A DNA stretch of 64,000 nucleotides, from assembly GCA_024114885.1 (NCBI GenBank), contig CP099419.1:4650001-4714000 (forward strand). The letters run 5' to 3'. This stretch comes from Septoria linicola (Eukaryota > Ascomycota > Dothideomycetes > Mycosphaerellales > Mycosphaerellaceae). How positions within the stretch are numbered: position 1 is the first letter of the stretch; every line of letters starts with the position of its first letter. Of the stretch, positions 20,185 through 29,856 are shown piece after piece. Under the pieces are notes generated by a model. The model made no database searches, was not told where the DNA came from, and worked only from the letters and a program-made list of their open reading frames with translations. A program made the position numbers and the translations under genes.

Positions 20185-21442
20185 CTATGTGTGTGTACGT
20201 GGTGAGCTATTGAAAGGCTCTGTGTGTGCGGAGCTTGATATGGAAGTGATAAGCAGATATATGCTGTATAACCAGCTCGGCATACATGTATGCCAAGTCA
20301 ATATGACATGGGAATACCGCGAGTCCTTTGTACATTCAGAGTTGTACAGACCATGTTCCTCGCTCCAAGCTTCTGGCATGCCGTCGACGTCGATATCTAT
20401 CTCTCCGTCCAGAGCGCTATCCTCAGGCTGCTCTGCAACGGACTCGGACTCTTCTTCTTCTTCCATGTCCTCATCCACCGCTGACTCTTCTCCTTCATCA
20501 TCCTCAAGCATTGCGTCTCCGTCTTCGTGGTCATCGGAGCCAAACCACGCACTCTCGCTCTCATAGTCGTCGGGACCTAGATCCTCGCCACTGTGTTCTT
20601 CCTCAAGAGCTGGCGAATCGAGCGGAGTGTCGTCGCCATCAGTGTCAGAGCCAGCGAATGGGTAAACTGAGGCCATGGTACTGCCTCCGCTCGACTCGCC
20701 ATCATCTGATCCGAGGTCAGGTGGTCCAGCAGCGCCTTCGTCATCGTTGCTGCTAACCGAGATATGACTCTCATCGTCCGAACTACCAGGATACTTATCC
20801 ATAGTGAACTCGTCCAGGATGCTATCATAAGAGCCCTCATCACCACTATCGGACGCTCCATCCGCGATGCTAGCTTCACGACGCCCGAGTCTTGCGGTCC
20901 ATCGTCGGTCGTACTCGACCACCCAGTCGAGCGCCCTTCTTCGACGTCTCATGACTGTACTGTCGGCTCTGAGTATGCCTCGAAACGTTATGTAAAGATC
21001 ACGAGGTAGATCTGTTCGGACGCGAGGCCCCTCATCCCAGTACTCTCTCAGCCACTGCTGAACAGCGTTGGCTACATCACCCACTCTAATTCAATGTTCG
21101 CGTTCGATCTGATTCTCCATGGCAAGCAAGTTGAGGGGCTGTCCGTCGACCGTGCTCCATTGAACAGAGGCCTCGTCTTCACGGATTGCCATTCTGGTGA
21201 GCACGGCATATCTTACCGGTCGCTGGCAAATCAGAATATCTCGGCTTCTCGTCCCAAGCTGCAAATCAATCGCGTTGATGCGGATAACAAGATTCATGCA
21301 ATTCGAGAGCGTAGCGGGCACTGCCACATCGTCGTCATCATCGCTCCATGGCTCCCAATCATCGTGCTCTTCGTATCGCCAGCCAGGAAACAAGGGATCC
21401 CTCTGAATATCGAGATCGCCATCTGTCTCCTCCTGTAGAGAC
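20185..21442 (-). pseudogene. F-box-like protein gene, 3' part (split by transposon)
   Basis: This is the C-terminal portion of the gene whose start lies at 29584. The minus strand reads on from the target duplication (21435-21442) into QEETDGDLDIQRDPLFPGWR, then NCMNLVIRINAI...RDILICQRPVRYAVLTRMAI and, after an in-frame TGA at 21091-21093, VGDVANAVQQWLREYWD. The 'I-C-Q-P/R-P ... GD-V' order is what dothideomycete F-box-like proteins show at their C-terminus. The frame stays open to 20185 through a long acidic, Ser-rich tail (SDDESHISVSSNDDEGAAG and EDMEEEEESES), unusual for the family. Cut off from its promoter and carrying the stop, it should not make the original protein. An internal start could still express the acidic part. 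Confidence 0.8.
21435..21442. repeat. Left 8-bp target-site duplication (GTAGAGAC)
   Basis: GTAGAGAC stands directly outside the left terminal inverted repeat and is repeated at 29095-29102 directly outside the right one. Eight base pairs is the duplication length made by hAT transposases. Confidence 0.92.
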
Positions 21443-21456
21443 CATAGAAGTTGAAT
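21443..21456 (+). repeat. hAT left terminal inverted repeat
   Basis: Fourteen bases, CATAGAAGTTGAAT, identical in inverse to 29081-29094. The CA...TG termini fit hAT elements. Confidence 0.92.
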
Positions 21457-21545
21457 GATGAATAGCCATTCAGGGGATTCAATTCATTCAATCGTTGAAT
21501 GAATTTGAATACTTCAGCTCCTGAATATTACGAATATTCAAGATT
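21457..21545. repeat. Left subterminal ATTCA/TGAAT array
   Basis: About ten copies of the pentamer ATTCA or its inverse TGAAT lie inside the left end, and a matching array lies inside the right end (about 28998-29080). They keep CA dinucleotides, unlike the interior. Binding by the transposase is inferred from other hAT elements. Confidence 0.75.
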
Positions 21546-21739
21546 TAATAGGCAAAAGTATAGTTCACTTAGGGGCCTTTATATATAAAAGAGAAGTAAA
21601 GTCCTAAGTAAATAGATTAGTCTAGTTCTAACTATATTAATTAACTATTAAAGAGACGTTACTTATAGTACTACTACGCTTTAATAAGTACTAGTAATCT
21701 TTTAGTACTATTTATAAGGAGTACTATAGCGATATATCT

Positions 21740-22381
21740 AGAGCTATTCTAAAATAACTAGGCCTTATACGTTAGAATAGCTATCTTCTAATAGCTAAAG
21801 AGATATATACTACGAGGCTAATACTTAAGATAATATTCGAGCGCTACCTAGAGCTATAGTACTACTAGCTTACTACTATAGACTAGAGGCTTCTATACGA
21901 TATTACTAGCTTCCTTAGCCTTTTTAAAGAGCTAATAAAGAAGATAGAAGGTAATAAAGCTACTTTTAACGCGTTTTAACTAGCTATAGAGTTTATTATC
22001 GACTACTTTAGTAATTAGTTAAGGCTCTACTTTTAAGCGTCTATAATACGATTAGCTATTCGATAAAGCTAACTAGTATTTAAGAAATAGTATACTACGA
22101 TTAATAATATAGGCGTATATATTACTACTATACTACTTTATCTAGACTTCTACTTTATATAGATCTCTAGTCGTTAGTTAATACTAATAAAGAGAGTATA
22201 GCTAGATAAGAATATAAAGAAGGTACGTAGGCTTTAGTAGTACTATAAAGATAAGTTCTCGCTAACTAGTATAAGTAAAGATACGTATAATAGCGAGCTA
22301 TTATTATTCGAATAGTAGTAATTATAATAGTAGAGTATTATAAGCGATTAAGATAAGTTTAAAATATTTATTTACGCTTAT
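21740..22381 (+). pseudogene. hAT transposase remnant, N-terminal side of the copia insertion
   Basis: Reading the frame in phase with 21881, and passing many TAG/TAA stops, one can follow the hAT fold: an R-stop-NSYLLIAKE stretch (the RWNSxxxM block around the catalytic Glu), then stop-RLLYDITSFLSLFKEL, EGNKATFNAF, a YTTINNIGVYITTILLYLDF stretch (the K-Y-Y ... TPVYxAALxLHP block) and a YYKDKF stretch before the insertion. Almost every stop stands where Trp or Gln is expected (TGG or CAG to TAG), as RIP produces. The catalytic core upstream of this block is missing or unrecognisable. Confidence 0.8.
22377..22381. repeat. Left 5-bp target-site duplication of the copia element (CTTAT)
   Basis: CTTAT precedes the 5' LTR and is repeated at 28679-28683 after the 3' LTR. 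Five base pairs is the usual LTR-retrotransposon duplication. Confidence 0.9.
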
Positions 22382-22658
22382 TATTAAGAATATATTCTAG
22401 ATAGTTAGTCTAGACATAGACATTTAAGTATAGTTCTAGATGCCTAAGGCATCTACCTAAGGCTTAGTAAGAGGTATATCTTACTTCTCTTTCTTCTCCT
22501 CTTAGATAACTAACTTAATTAACTTTATATTTAGTTCCTAGCATATTACTACTATACTATATATATAAGTTAGTTTAAGATTAATCCTCTATTCTTCTTT
22601 ACTACGCTATACTCTCCTTAATATTATATAGTATATAATACGCCTTCTACTTAAAACA
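22382..22658 (+). repeat. 5' LTR of the copia element
   Basis: It begins TATTAAGAAT (the 3' copy has TGTTAAGAAT) and ends AAAACA, so the original termini were TG...CA. By eye it differs from the 3' LTR at about 15 of 277 positions, all transitions. A GGTTATAAGCCCGGG string follows, where a primer-binding site is expected; the tRNA cannot be named. Confidence 0.92.
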
Positions 22659-25600
22659 GGTTATAAGCCCGGGTTTATATACTAAATAGGAGTAACCTAT
22701 ATTAGTATAGGTTACCTATATCCCTTATAGTTTATAGAAAATATTTAGGGCCTAGAAGTTTCTCTAACTATATTACTAACGAAGCTAGTTTGTACCTAGT
22801 AGTATATAAGTTAGTAAAGATCTCTATAAGATAGTAGTATATTTCTACTTTATTAATACCTGCCTAGTTCTCTACTATTATACCTAGTATTACTAGAGTT
22901 AGAAGAGGCTACTTAGCCTTCCTACTACCTAGTAATAGAAACTCTACTAAGAGAGAAAGATCTAAGTCTTAGTAATTTCCTAAATACGAGGAATCCTTAT
23001 CTTTTAGAGCTAGTCTCCCTACTATAAGAAATTACTCTTCTCTAGAATCCTTAGCTAGTCTAAAGTATTCTACTAATTATTTATTCTATTTACCTATTTC
23101 TATAATAGACTAAGAGGACAAGAAGAGCTAAAGGATTCTAATCCTAGATAGAACTAACTAGAAGAAATAGTTTAAGCTATAGATAGATAAGCTAGAAGGA
23201 AAGGACTAGTTCTAGGCAATTAGCTAACTAATTATTAGAGAGAACCTATATATAGTTTAGTAGGACACTAGTCTCTAGATATATATTACTTAGAATTAAT
23301 ACTTCTTAAAAGATAATATAGTATATAGGTTTAGTATTAGATATAGTATTAGTAAAGATAATAAGATAGAGCTAGAGATATAGTATATTACTATACTAGT
23401 AGCTAAGATATAGGTAATTCTCTAGAATAAGTATAATAGAGTCCTAAAGTCCTATACTATAGGTCTAATTAAGTAGTTTATTATATTTAAGATATTACCT
23501 AATAAGATAATTAGAGAAGTATAGAGATACCTTAGAGGCCTAGGTAAGAGGATTACTAAGATTGATCCTTAGGAAGCTTACTACTAGAGCTAAGAGAAAA
23601 GGCTAAAATATCTCCTATAGTCTCTACCTATATTATACTAAGTAGCTAAGGATACTATTATAACCTAACTATCCTTAGATATAGATACTATTCTTCTTCT
23701 ACTTAAGTCCTAAGAGGTAAGAGATAATCTAGATAAGATAGATATAGGTTTAGCTATATTCTATTCTAGGTAGCTCTACTAAGGAAAGTCTCTACTAATA
23801 TACTAGCTCTATAAGAAAGGGAAGTACTAGTTAAAAGATTGTCCTAACCTCTCTACTACTAAGAAACTATCCTAGTAGAGAAATAGTACTAAGAACTAGA
23901 AGGACTCTTAGGGATTATTCCTTAGAAAGAAGGTTAGAAGATCCTCTTTACTAAGGAATACTAGATATATTAAGAAAGCTATCTATAAGTTATTATTATA
24001 TAATAAGCTAAAGAAGGTTATCTAGAGAATAGGCAAGTAGCTTTAGAGAATAGAAAAGTCTAGAAAGCTTCTAAAGAAAGGATTTTCAGCCTAGGAGTCT
24101 AGTTCTAGTTCTAATTCTAGAACTTACTCTAGTTCTAGAAGTAATAATAATTCCCTATTAGAAGATAATAACTAAGATAAGTTAGCCTATTCTATAATTA
24201 AGGCTAAAAGCAAGTTATTATCTTAAGAATAGCTCTTAGATTCCTATACCTTATCCTATATAACTAACTAACTATCCTTCTTTAGATTAGTAAAGCTACT
24301 AAGGAAGAAAGTATAGATTAAGGTAGGAGGAGGATACCTCTATATAACCTACTCTAGACTAGTATAGATAAAGGGAATCTTAGGAGAAGAAGTTCTACTT
24401 AATAGAGTACTATTTGTTCCTAATCTTAGAGTAAATCTTATATTATAAGATTAGTTTAGTAAGTAATTTAGAGTCTAGAAGCCTGATTTTACTCTTACCT
24501 CCTTAGATAGCTAAACAGTTATAAAGACTAAGCTAGTTAGAGGTGTTCTATTTATTAGTAAGATATTACCTCTTCTATAGGAAAAGTTATATTACTTACT
24601 ATATAATCCTATAGAGGTTAATAATACCTATACTACTCTATTAGAGAAGGATCTAAAATAGTAGGAGCTATAGTATAGAAGATTTATATACTTTAGAAGA
24701 GGGTTACTCTTAAACCTTTATAAAGTTACTAATCTAAAGAAAAGAATTCTAATTCCTAACTAGGAAGAGTATAAGTATAGAATCTATATAATAGGTAAGA
24801 TAAAGAAACACCTAGGCAAGTCTATTAAGAGAAGACCTAAAAGATTAGCCCTTATATTAGTAGATATCTATAGACTATTACTATTATTAGTAAAAGGTTT
24901 TATATAGTAGCTTAAGATTATTAATAACTTCTTAAGAAAGAAATAGGCATTTCTACTTAAGGCTAGATTAGATATACTAACTACTCTTTAGAACTAGAGG
25001 ATTAAGGTAGAAAGGTAGTTAGTAGTACTCCTTAAGTCTATAAGGGCTAATAATACTAGAGAGATTACTACTTTAATTAAATAGTAGGAGAAGGACTTTA
25101 GAATTACTTTTAAGCTAACTAAGGCCTATAATTCACTCTAGAATAGAGTAGTTAAGAGGTCTATCTAAACATTAGAGGCCTCTATTAGAGTAATACTTAA
25201 AGAAAGTAAGATACCTATTAAGTTTTAGCTAGAAGCTCTTAAAGTATAGGTATATATAAGGAATAAGCTCTTAAATAGACCTAATATTAAGGGATTTAAG
25301 CTCTTACCTAATAAAGCTTTTAATAGGATTAAACTAATAGTCTCCTACCTTAAAGTATAGGGATATAGAGCTATAGTATATATAGATATAAGAGTATAGC
25401 CTTAGTAGGTAAGGAGTAATAAACTAATAAATAGAGGAAAGGATACTATATTTATTAGATACTATAATAATATAGTAAAGGTATAGAAGTTCTAGGAGCT
25501 AGATATAAAGGCTATTAAGTAGTATACTAATATAATCTTCTTTAAAGATAAGCTAGGTAGAGAACTAGACTTAAATATTAAGATTAAGAGTCTCCCTAGT

Positions 25601-28401
25601 TTAGCTCTAGAAAGAAGACCTATTAGAAGGCTAAGAACTATTAGCTAGCCTACTCTATAAGCTAGTAGGAGTACTTTAAGTACTCCTAGTCTAGGCTAGT
25701 AGAAGCCTCCTCTCTCTTAGCTATTAGTATAGGTTTAGGAAGGAAAGAAACTTTTTATATAACTTCTACCTCTACTAGAAGATATAGGAGAGTATAGAAA
25801 ATTCCTAGACTAAGAGAAAGTTAAGAAAGAATCTAAGAATTTAGCCTAAGAAACTATAGAGATAGATTATAAATAGATAGTTCTAAGGTAAACTCTTAGA
25901 AAGAGGAAAGTATCCTAAGAACTTAATAGATTTAACTAAAAGCTAAAGCTAATTAGGCTTAAGCTAGATTAGAATAGTTAGCTAGATAAGGAAATGCTCC
26001 TAGAGTATTAGGCTTTTTTCTTAGCTATAAGCTCTATTAATCTAGATATCTTATAGGACTTAGAATTCTTAGAAGAAGTTAAAGAGATTATATTCTCTAC
26101 TACTAAAGAAGTAGGAATATATAAATAGAAGGTTCTAATCCTAAGGAACTATAAGGAAGTAGTAAGTAATCCTAAGTAGGGTTATCTCTAATAAGAAGCT
26201 ATTTAGAAGGAGCTAGATATACTTATAAGTAATAATACCTAGACTATAGTAGTTCTACTAAAAGAGACTAACTTAGTTACTTTAAGATAGGTCTTTAATA
26301 TTAAGAGAAAGCTTAGTAGAGCTATTAAAAAGTTTAAGGTAAGACTAGTTATAAGAGGGTTCTCTTAAAAGTATAGAGTAGACTATATAGAAACTTTTAC
26401 TCCTATAGTTAGATAGGATACTCTAAGAGGATTTATAGCTATAGTCTATAAGAAGGACCTAGTTCTATACTAAGTAGATATAAATAATATATTTATAGAG
26501 AGTACCCTATATAAGGACATCTATATAATCCTACTACTAGGTATTAACCTACTAACTAGTATAGTCTTATAAGTTCTAAGAAGTCTCTATAGGCTAAAGT
26601 AAGCTATAAGAGACTAGAATTAGCTATATATATTAAAGCTAAAAGGAATAGAATTTAGACAATTAGAAGTAGACCTATATCTTCTAATCTATAAGAAAAA
26701 GAAAGACCTAATAATCCTAATCTATATTAATAATATACCTATTACTATAGAGAGACTAGAAGATATCCTCTAGTTTAAAGACTAACTTAGTAAGGTCTTT
26801 AAGATCAAAGATCTTAGAGAGCTAGACAAGATTCTTAGAATAAGACTAATAAGAAACAGATAGTAAGGCTAGCTAAAACTTAACTAGAAATATTATATCT
26901 AAGAGAACCTAGCTAAGATAGGAATAGGCTAAGAAACTATATTACTAACTCTTTTACTAATAGATAGCTATAAAAGTCTAAAGCCTACTAGACTAAATAA
27001 TAAAAGATATAATAAATAGGAGTACTAATCTATTATTAGAATATAGATATAGCTTATAACTATTATAAGACTAGACATTTTATTTGCTCTTAGAAGATTA
27101 AGCTCCTATATTAGTAATCTAATAGTAGGATATATAAAGGCTCTAAAGAAGCTAACTAGATACCTAAGATCAAACCTAGACCTTAGTCTAAGATACTTAA
27201 GGAATAGTTAAGGCTATCTTACTAGATATATAGACTCTAACTATATAATAGACAAGACTAATAGAGTCTTAATCCTTAGATATATCTTCTTCCTTTATAG
27301 TATACTAATCTCCTAGATAAGTAAAAAGTAGAAATCTATAGCTATATCTATAATAGAAGCTAAATATATAGCTATAGGAGTATATATAAAATAGTTATAG
27401 TTCCTTAGTACTCTTTTAAGAGAGCTTAGATACCTAGAGTTAGTAGGAGAATATTCTTACTAACTAAGGATCCTTAGTAACTAGGAAACTATTACTAGAA
27501 TTAGGCTAATTTAGCTAAAAGGTAATAACTAAGCTACTCTTACTCTAGTTAAGGACTTATATGTTTATAATAAGTCTAAATATATTAATATCTTATATAA
27601 TGCTATAAGAAAGCTCTAGTAGAATAGACTTATCTCTATAGAATATATAAATATAAAAGAGATAGTAGTAGATAGTCTTACTAAGCTAAAGAATAGACTA
27701 TAGTTTTAGGAGTTTATAAGGTAGCTCTACCTTATATAAGAGATATATAAAAGATAACTCTAAGCCTTAGAGTTAAACTAAGAGGAGTCTAAAAGAAAGA
27801 TTTTAGTTACTTAATTCCTCTTTAGTTAGACTTTATAAAGTCCTAAATACTCTTACTAATATTAGACCTATTACTAACTATAATATTACTATATAGCACC
27901 TAGCTAAACTAGACACCCTTTAAGGCTAAGTACTAGTTAATATTAAAGACCTCCTCTATAGTAGCTATTATCTCTACTACTAGTATATAGTTACTCTACT
28001 CTCTAGCTTAATATAAGATCTCTATAGCTAAGAATAGTATACTCTAAAGGCTATTAAGGAACTAAGAAGCTATATAGAATGTAACTAAGTAGAGGACTAG
28101 GCTATAAAGAATCTAGAGAGCTATTAGAATTAGCTATAAGAAAGGATAGAGGTAACTTACTAGATAGTCTATATCCTAAACAATCTACTTCTATATAAGA
28201 GAGGAGGAAGATCTTATAGAAGGTATTTCTTTTACTTTTTTATAGGAGATAGTAGTATAGAAAGTTTATTAGATTAATAGTTAGTACTATCTAGTTATTA
28301 GTCTAAAAAGTAAGTACTTAATAACTAATTAAGATTAGGGCTAGTACTTAAGTATTATAGATAATCTATAGAAAGATCTAACTATATAGTATAAGTAGGA
28401 G
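22659..28401 (+). pseudogene. copia gag-pol remnant
   Basis: This 5743-bp interior is riddled with TAG and TAA, mostly where CAG, CAA or TGG would be. The reverse transcriptase core carries Asn-Asn instead of Asp-Asp, matching G-to-A change on the coding strand, so even a read-through product would be inactive. Gag, protease, integrase, reverse transcriptase and RNase H were presumably one polyprotein. The short AG-rich AGTAGGAG just before 28402 is a plausible polypurine tract. Confidence 0.85.
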
Positions 28402-28678
28402 TGTTAAGAATGTATTCTAGATAGTTAGTCTAGATATAGACATTTGAGTATAGTTCTAGATACCTAAGGTATCTACCTAAGGCTTAGTAAGAGGTATATC
28501 TTACTTCTCTTCCTTCTCCTCTTAGATAACTAACTTAATTAACTTTGTATTTAGTTCCTAGTATATTACTACTATACTATATATATAAGTTAGTTTAAGA
28601 TTAATCCCCTATTCTTCTTTACTACGCTATACCCTCCTTAATATTATATAGTATATAATACGCTCTCTACTTGAAATA
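28402..28678 (+). repeat. 3' LTR of the copia element
   Basis: It begins TGTTAAGAATG and ends GAAATA; same length (277 bp) as the 5' LTR. Both LTRs are mutated at different sites, so the RIP hits were partly independent. Confidence 0.92.
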
Positions 28679-28683
28679 CTTAT

Positions 28684-29010
28684 CGTTTTAAACTACCTAT
28701 AGTTAATAGTAAGCGCTAGATAGTACTAGAATAGTAGTACTAATCTACTTAGCGCTAAGCTTAGCCTATACTCTTATAGATAGCTATTAATATACTATCT
28801 ATATTACTAATAAGCGCTAAGTCCGAGCGTACGTTTAGTAGCGCTAGGCGCACTATTCTATAGATACGCTCGTAGCTCGATAGTACTACTATAACTTAGT
28901 CTAAATATACTAAAAGTTAGTAGAAGTTAGATACTACTAAGATTATAGTAGATAGCGCTATAGAATAAGTTATTACTACTACGTATATAGATAATCATTG
29001 AGTATTCAGA
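28684..29010 (+). pseudogene. hAT transposase remnant, C-terminal dimerisation part
   Basis: On the plus strand, 28810-28857 reads ISAKSERTFSSARRTI, the hallmark hAT C-terminal dimerisation block (consensus SSxxERVFSxARRxx). It is followed by LDSTTIT and further stops. This frame and the left transposase frame are the same once the 6302 bp of copia plus one CTTAT copy are discounted (6302 = 3x2100+2, and the phases agree). That confirms that the retrotransposon landed inside the transposase gene. Confidence 0.85.
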
Positions 29011-29080
29011 GTGAATATTACGATTCAATTCAGTAATTGAATTGAATCTGAATCTAGGTCATTGAATGACAATATTCAAG

Positions 29081-29094
29081 ATTCAACTTCTATG
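29081..29094 (-). repeat. hAT right terminal inverted repeat
   Basis: ATTCAACTTCTATG, the perfect inverse of the left end. Confidence 0.92.
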
Positions 29095-29102
29095 GTAGAG
29101 AC
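29095..29102. repeat. Right 8-bp target-site duplication (GTAGAGAC)
   Basis: An exact copy of 21435-21442. On the minus strand it is GTCTCTAC, part of the coding sequence M-S-L of the broken F-box-like gene. Confidence 0.92.
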
Positions 29103-29584
29103 ATATCCACCGGAGAGTATAAGTTCGCAGTGAGGTTGGGCGCCAGTCCCATGTGACGCCGGATGTTGACCGAGGACTGAATAGCATTGTGGAACTGTCT
29201 GTTCACCTGCATGAGTGGGAGCAGCTCAGCAGCGTGGAACTCCAAAAGGATCATCTCATGAAGCTCAGGCATATCGAAAACTTGGAGCGCTACTGGAGAG
29301 GCCTCAGGGTTAGGCCTGTACGAAGGTGGAAGCACATTCCACAGTCGATCGATTGCTCCACCAATCGCTGTCGCTGCATCGTTGGCTTCGCCAATTGCTT
29401 ACCGGATAGAATGTTTGCTGATCTTCGAATTGCCTGAGCTCTCTGTCAAATGGGCGAGACTGTCTCGCAATTGCCGATTCTGGTTGACCAGAGCTTGTAT
29501 CTGGTCAAACGGAAGGCGAATTTCGGTGTCTTCTTGACTTCGTTTATCGGGATCTTCGTGGTGAAGGACGACTGCGGGCTCCAT
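29095..29584 (-). pseudogene. F-box-like protein gene, 5' part (split by transposon)
   Basis: Exon 1 (29403-29584) begins MEPAVVLHHEDPDK and has a helical QIQALVNQNRQLRDSLAHL stretch. An 87-bp intron (29316-29402, GTAAGC...ACAG) joins it to PNPEASPVALQVFDMPELHE and MILLEFHAAELLPLMQVNRQ, then FHNAIQSSVNIRRHMGL: the F-box-like helix pattern (V-x-x-x-P-E-L ... E-M-I-L-L ... V-N/C-R-x-F). The frame then runs into the hAT end after VDMSL and stops two codons later. F-box proteins bring substrates to SCF ubiquitin ligases; many of these fungal relatives are of unknown role. The promoter remains, so a truncated F-box peptide of about 135 residues could be made. Confidence 0.82.
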
Positions 29585-29856
29585 GTTGGCAGAGGTTCAC
29601 TAACGTTTGCTCAGATTTGTGGTGTAGACAGAGATGGAGGTTGTCAGCCTGCGTTCTTCTCATGGCACGGGACTGCCGGATTTGGTCGTCAAATTTCTTC
29701 GTCTCGTTCGCCAGCATACTCCATAGTCCAACAAAGGTGCCGCATGAGGACGTGGTAGGGTCCAGACAAAGCCACAATTCTGCCATCTCCCAGCTCGGTG
29801 CATCATTGCGAACGCTAGAGCCAGAGCATCTGATGTGGTAGTCCTAAGCATTACCG

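Larger units (their letters stand above)
22382..28678 (+). mobile_element. Ty1/copia LTR retrotransposon (complete in structure, RIP-mutated)
   Basis: The element is 6297 bp: two 277-bp LTRs around a 5743-bp interior, with CTTAT duplications on both sides. Remnant motifs appear in the copia order on the plus strand: a GKY-stop-LKDCP zinc-knuckle remnant (~23820-23845), a VDIYRLL integrase-like stretch (~24860), reverse transcriptase with YINNI in place of YVDDI (26723-26737), and RNase H with KSIAISIIEAKYIAIG (~27335-27385). Integrase before reverse transcriptase separates it from gypsy. No frame above 60 codons survives anywhere. It sits inside the hAT transposase gene. Confidence 0.93.
21443..29094 (+). 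mobile_element. hAT DNA transposon (degenerate), carrying a nested copia element
   Basis: Ends are CATAGAAGTTGAAT (21443-21456) and its exact inverse (29081-29094), flanked by the 8-bp duplication GTAGAGAC. Without the nested retrotransposon and one copy of its duplication the element is about 1350 bp, too short for a complete autonomous hAT, so it is internally or 5'-deleted. The plus strand keeps decayed transposase sequence (see the two pseudogene entries). About 100 bp at each end are dense in ATTCA/TGAAT pentamers, resembling the subterminal binding motifs of hAT elements. The interior has lost nearly all CA/TG dinucleotides, a RIP pattern. It lies antisense to the host F-box-like gene. 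Confidence 0.92.

Noticed and set aside
22382..28678. Gypsy-type retrotransposon as the identity of the nested element
   Set aside because: Integrase-like sequence precedes the reverse transcriptase, and the RNase H block SKKQKS...EAKY is copia-like.
21443..29094. A single large transposon or Starship-like element
   Set aside because: Two independent sets of ends and target duplications (8 bp and 5 bp) with two transposition gene types show nesting; no tyrosine recombinase or cargo genes are present.
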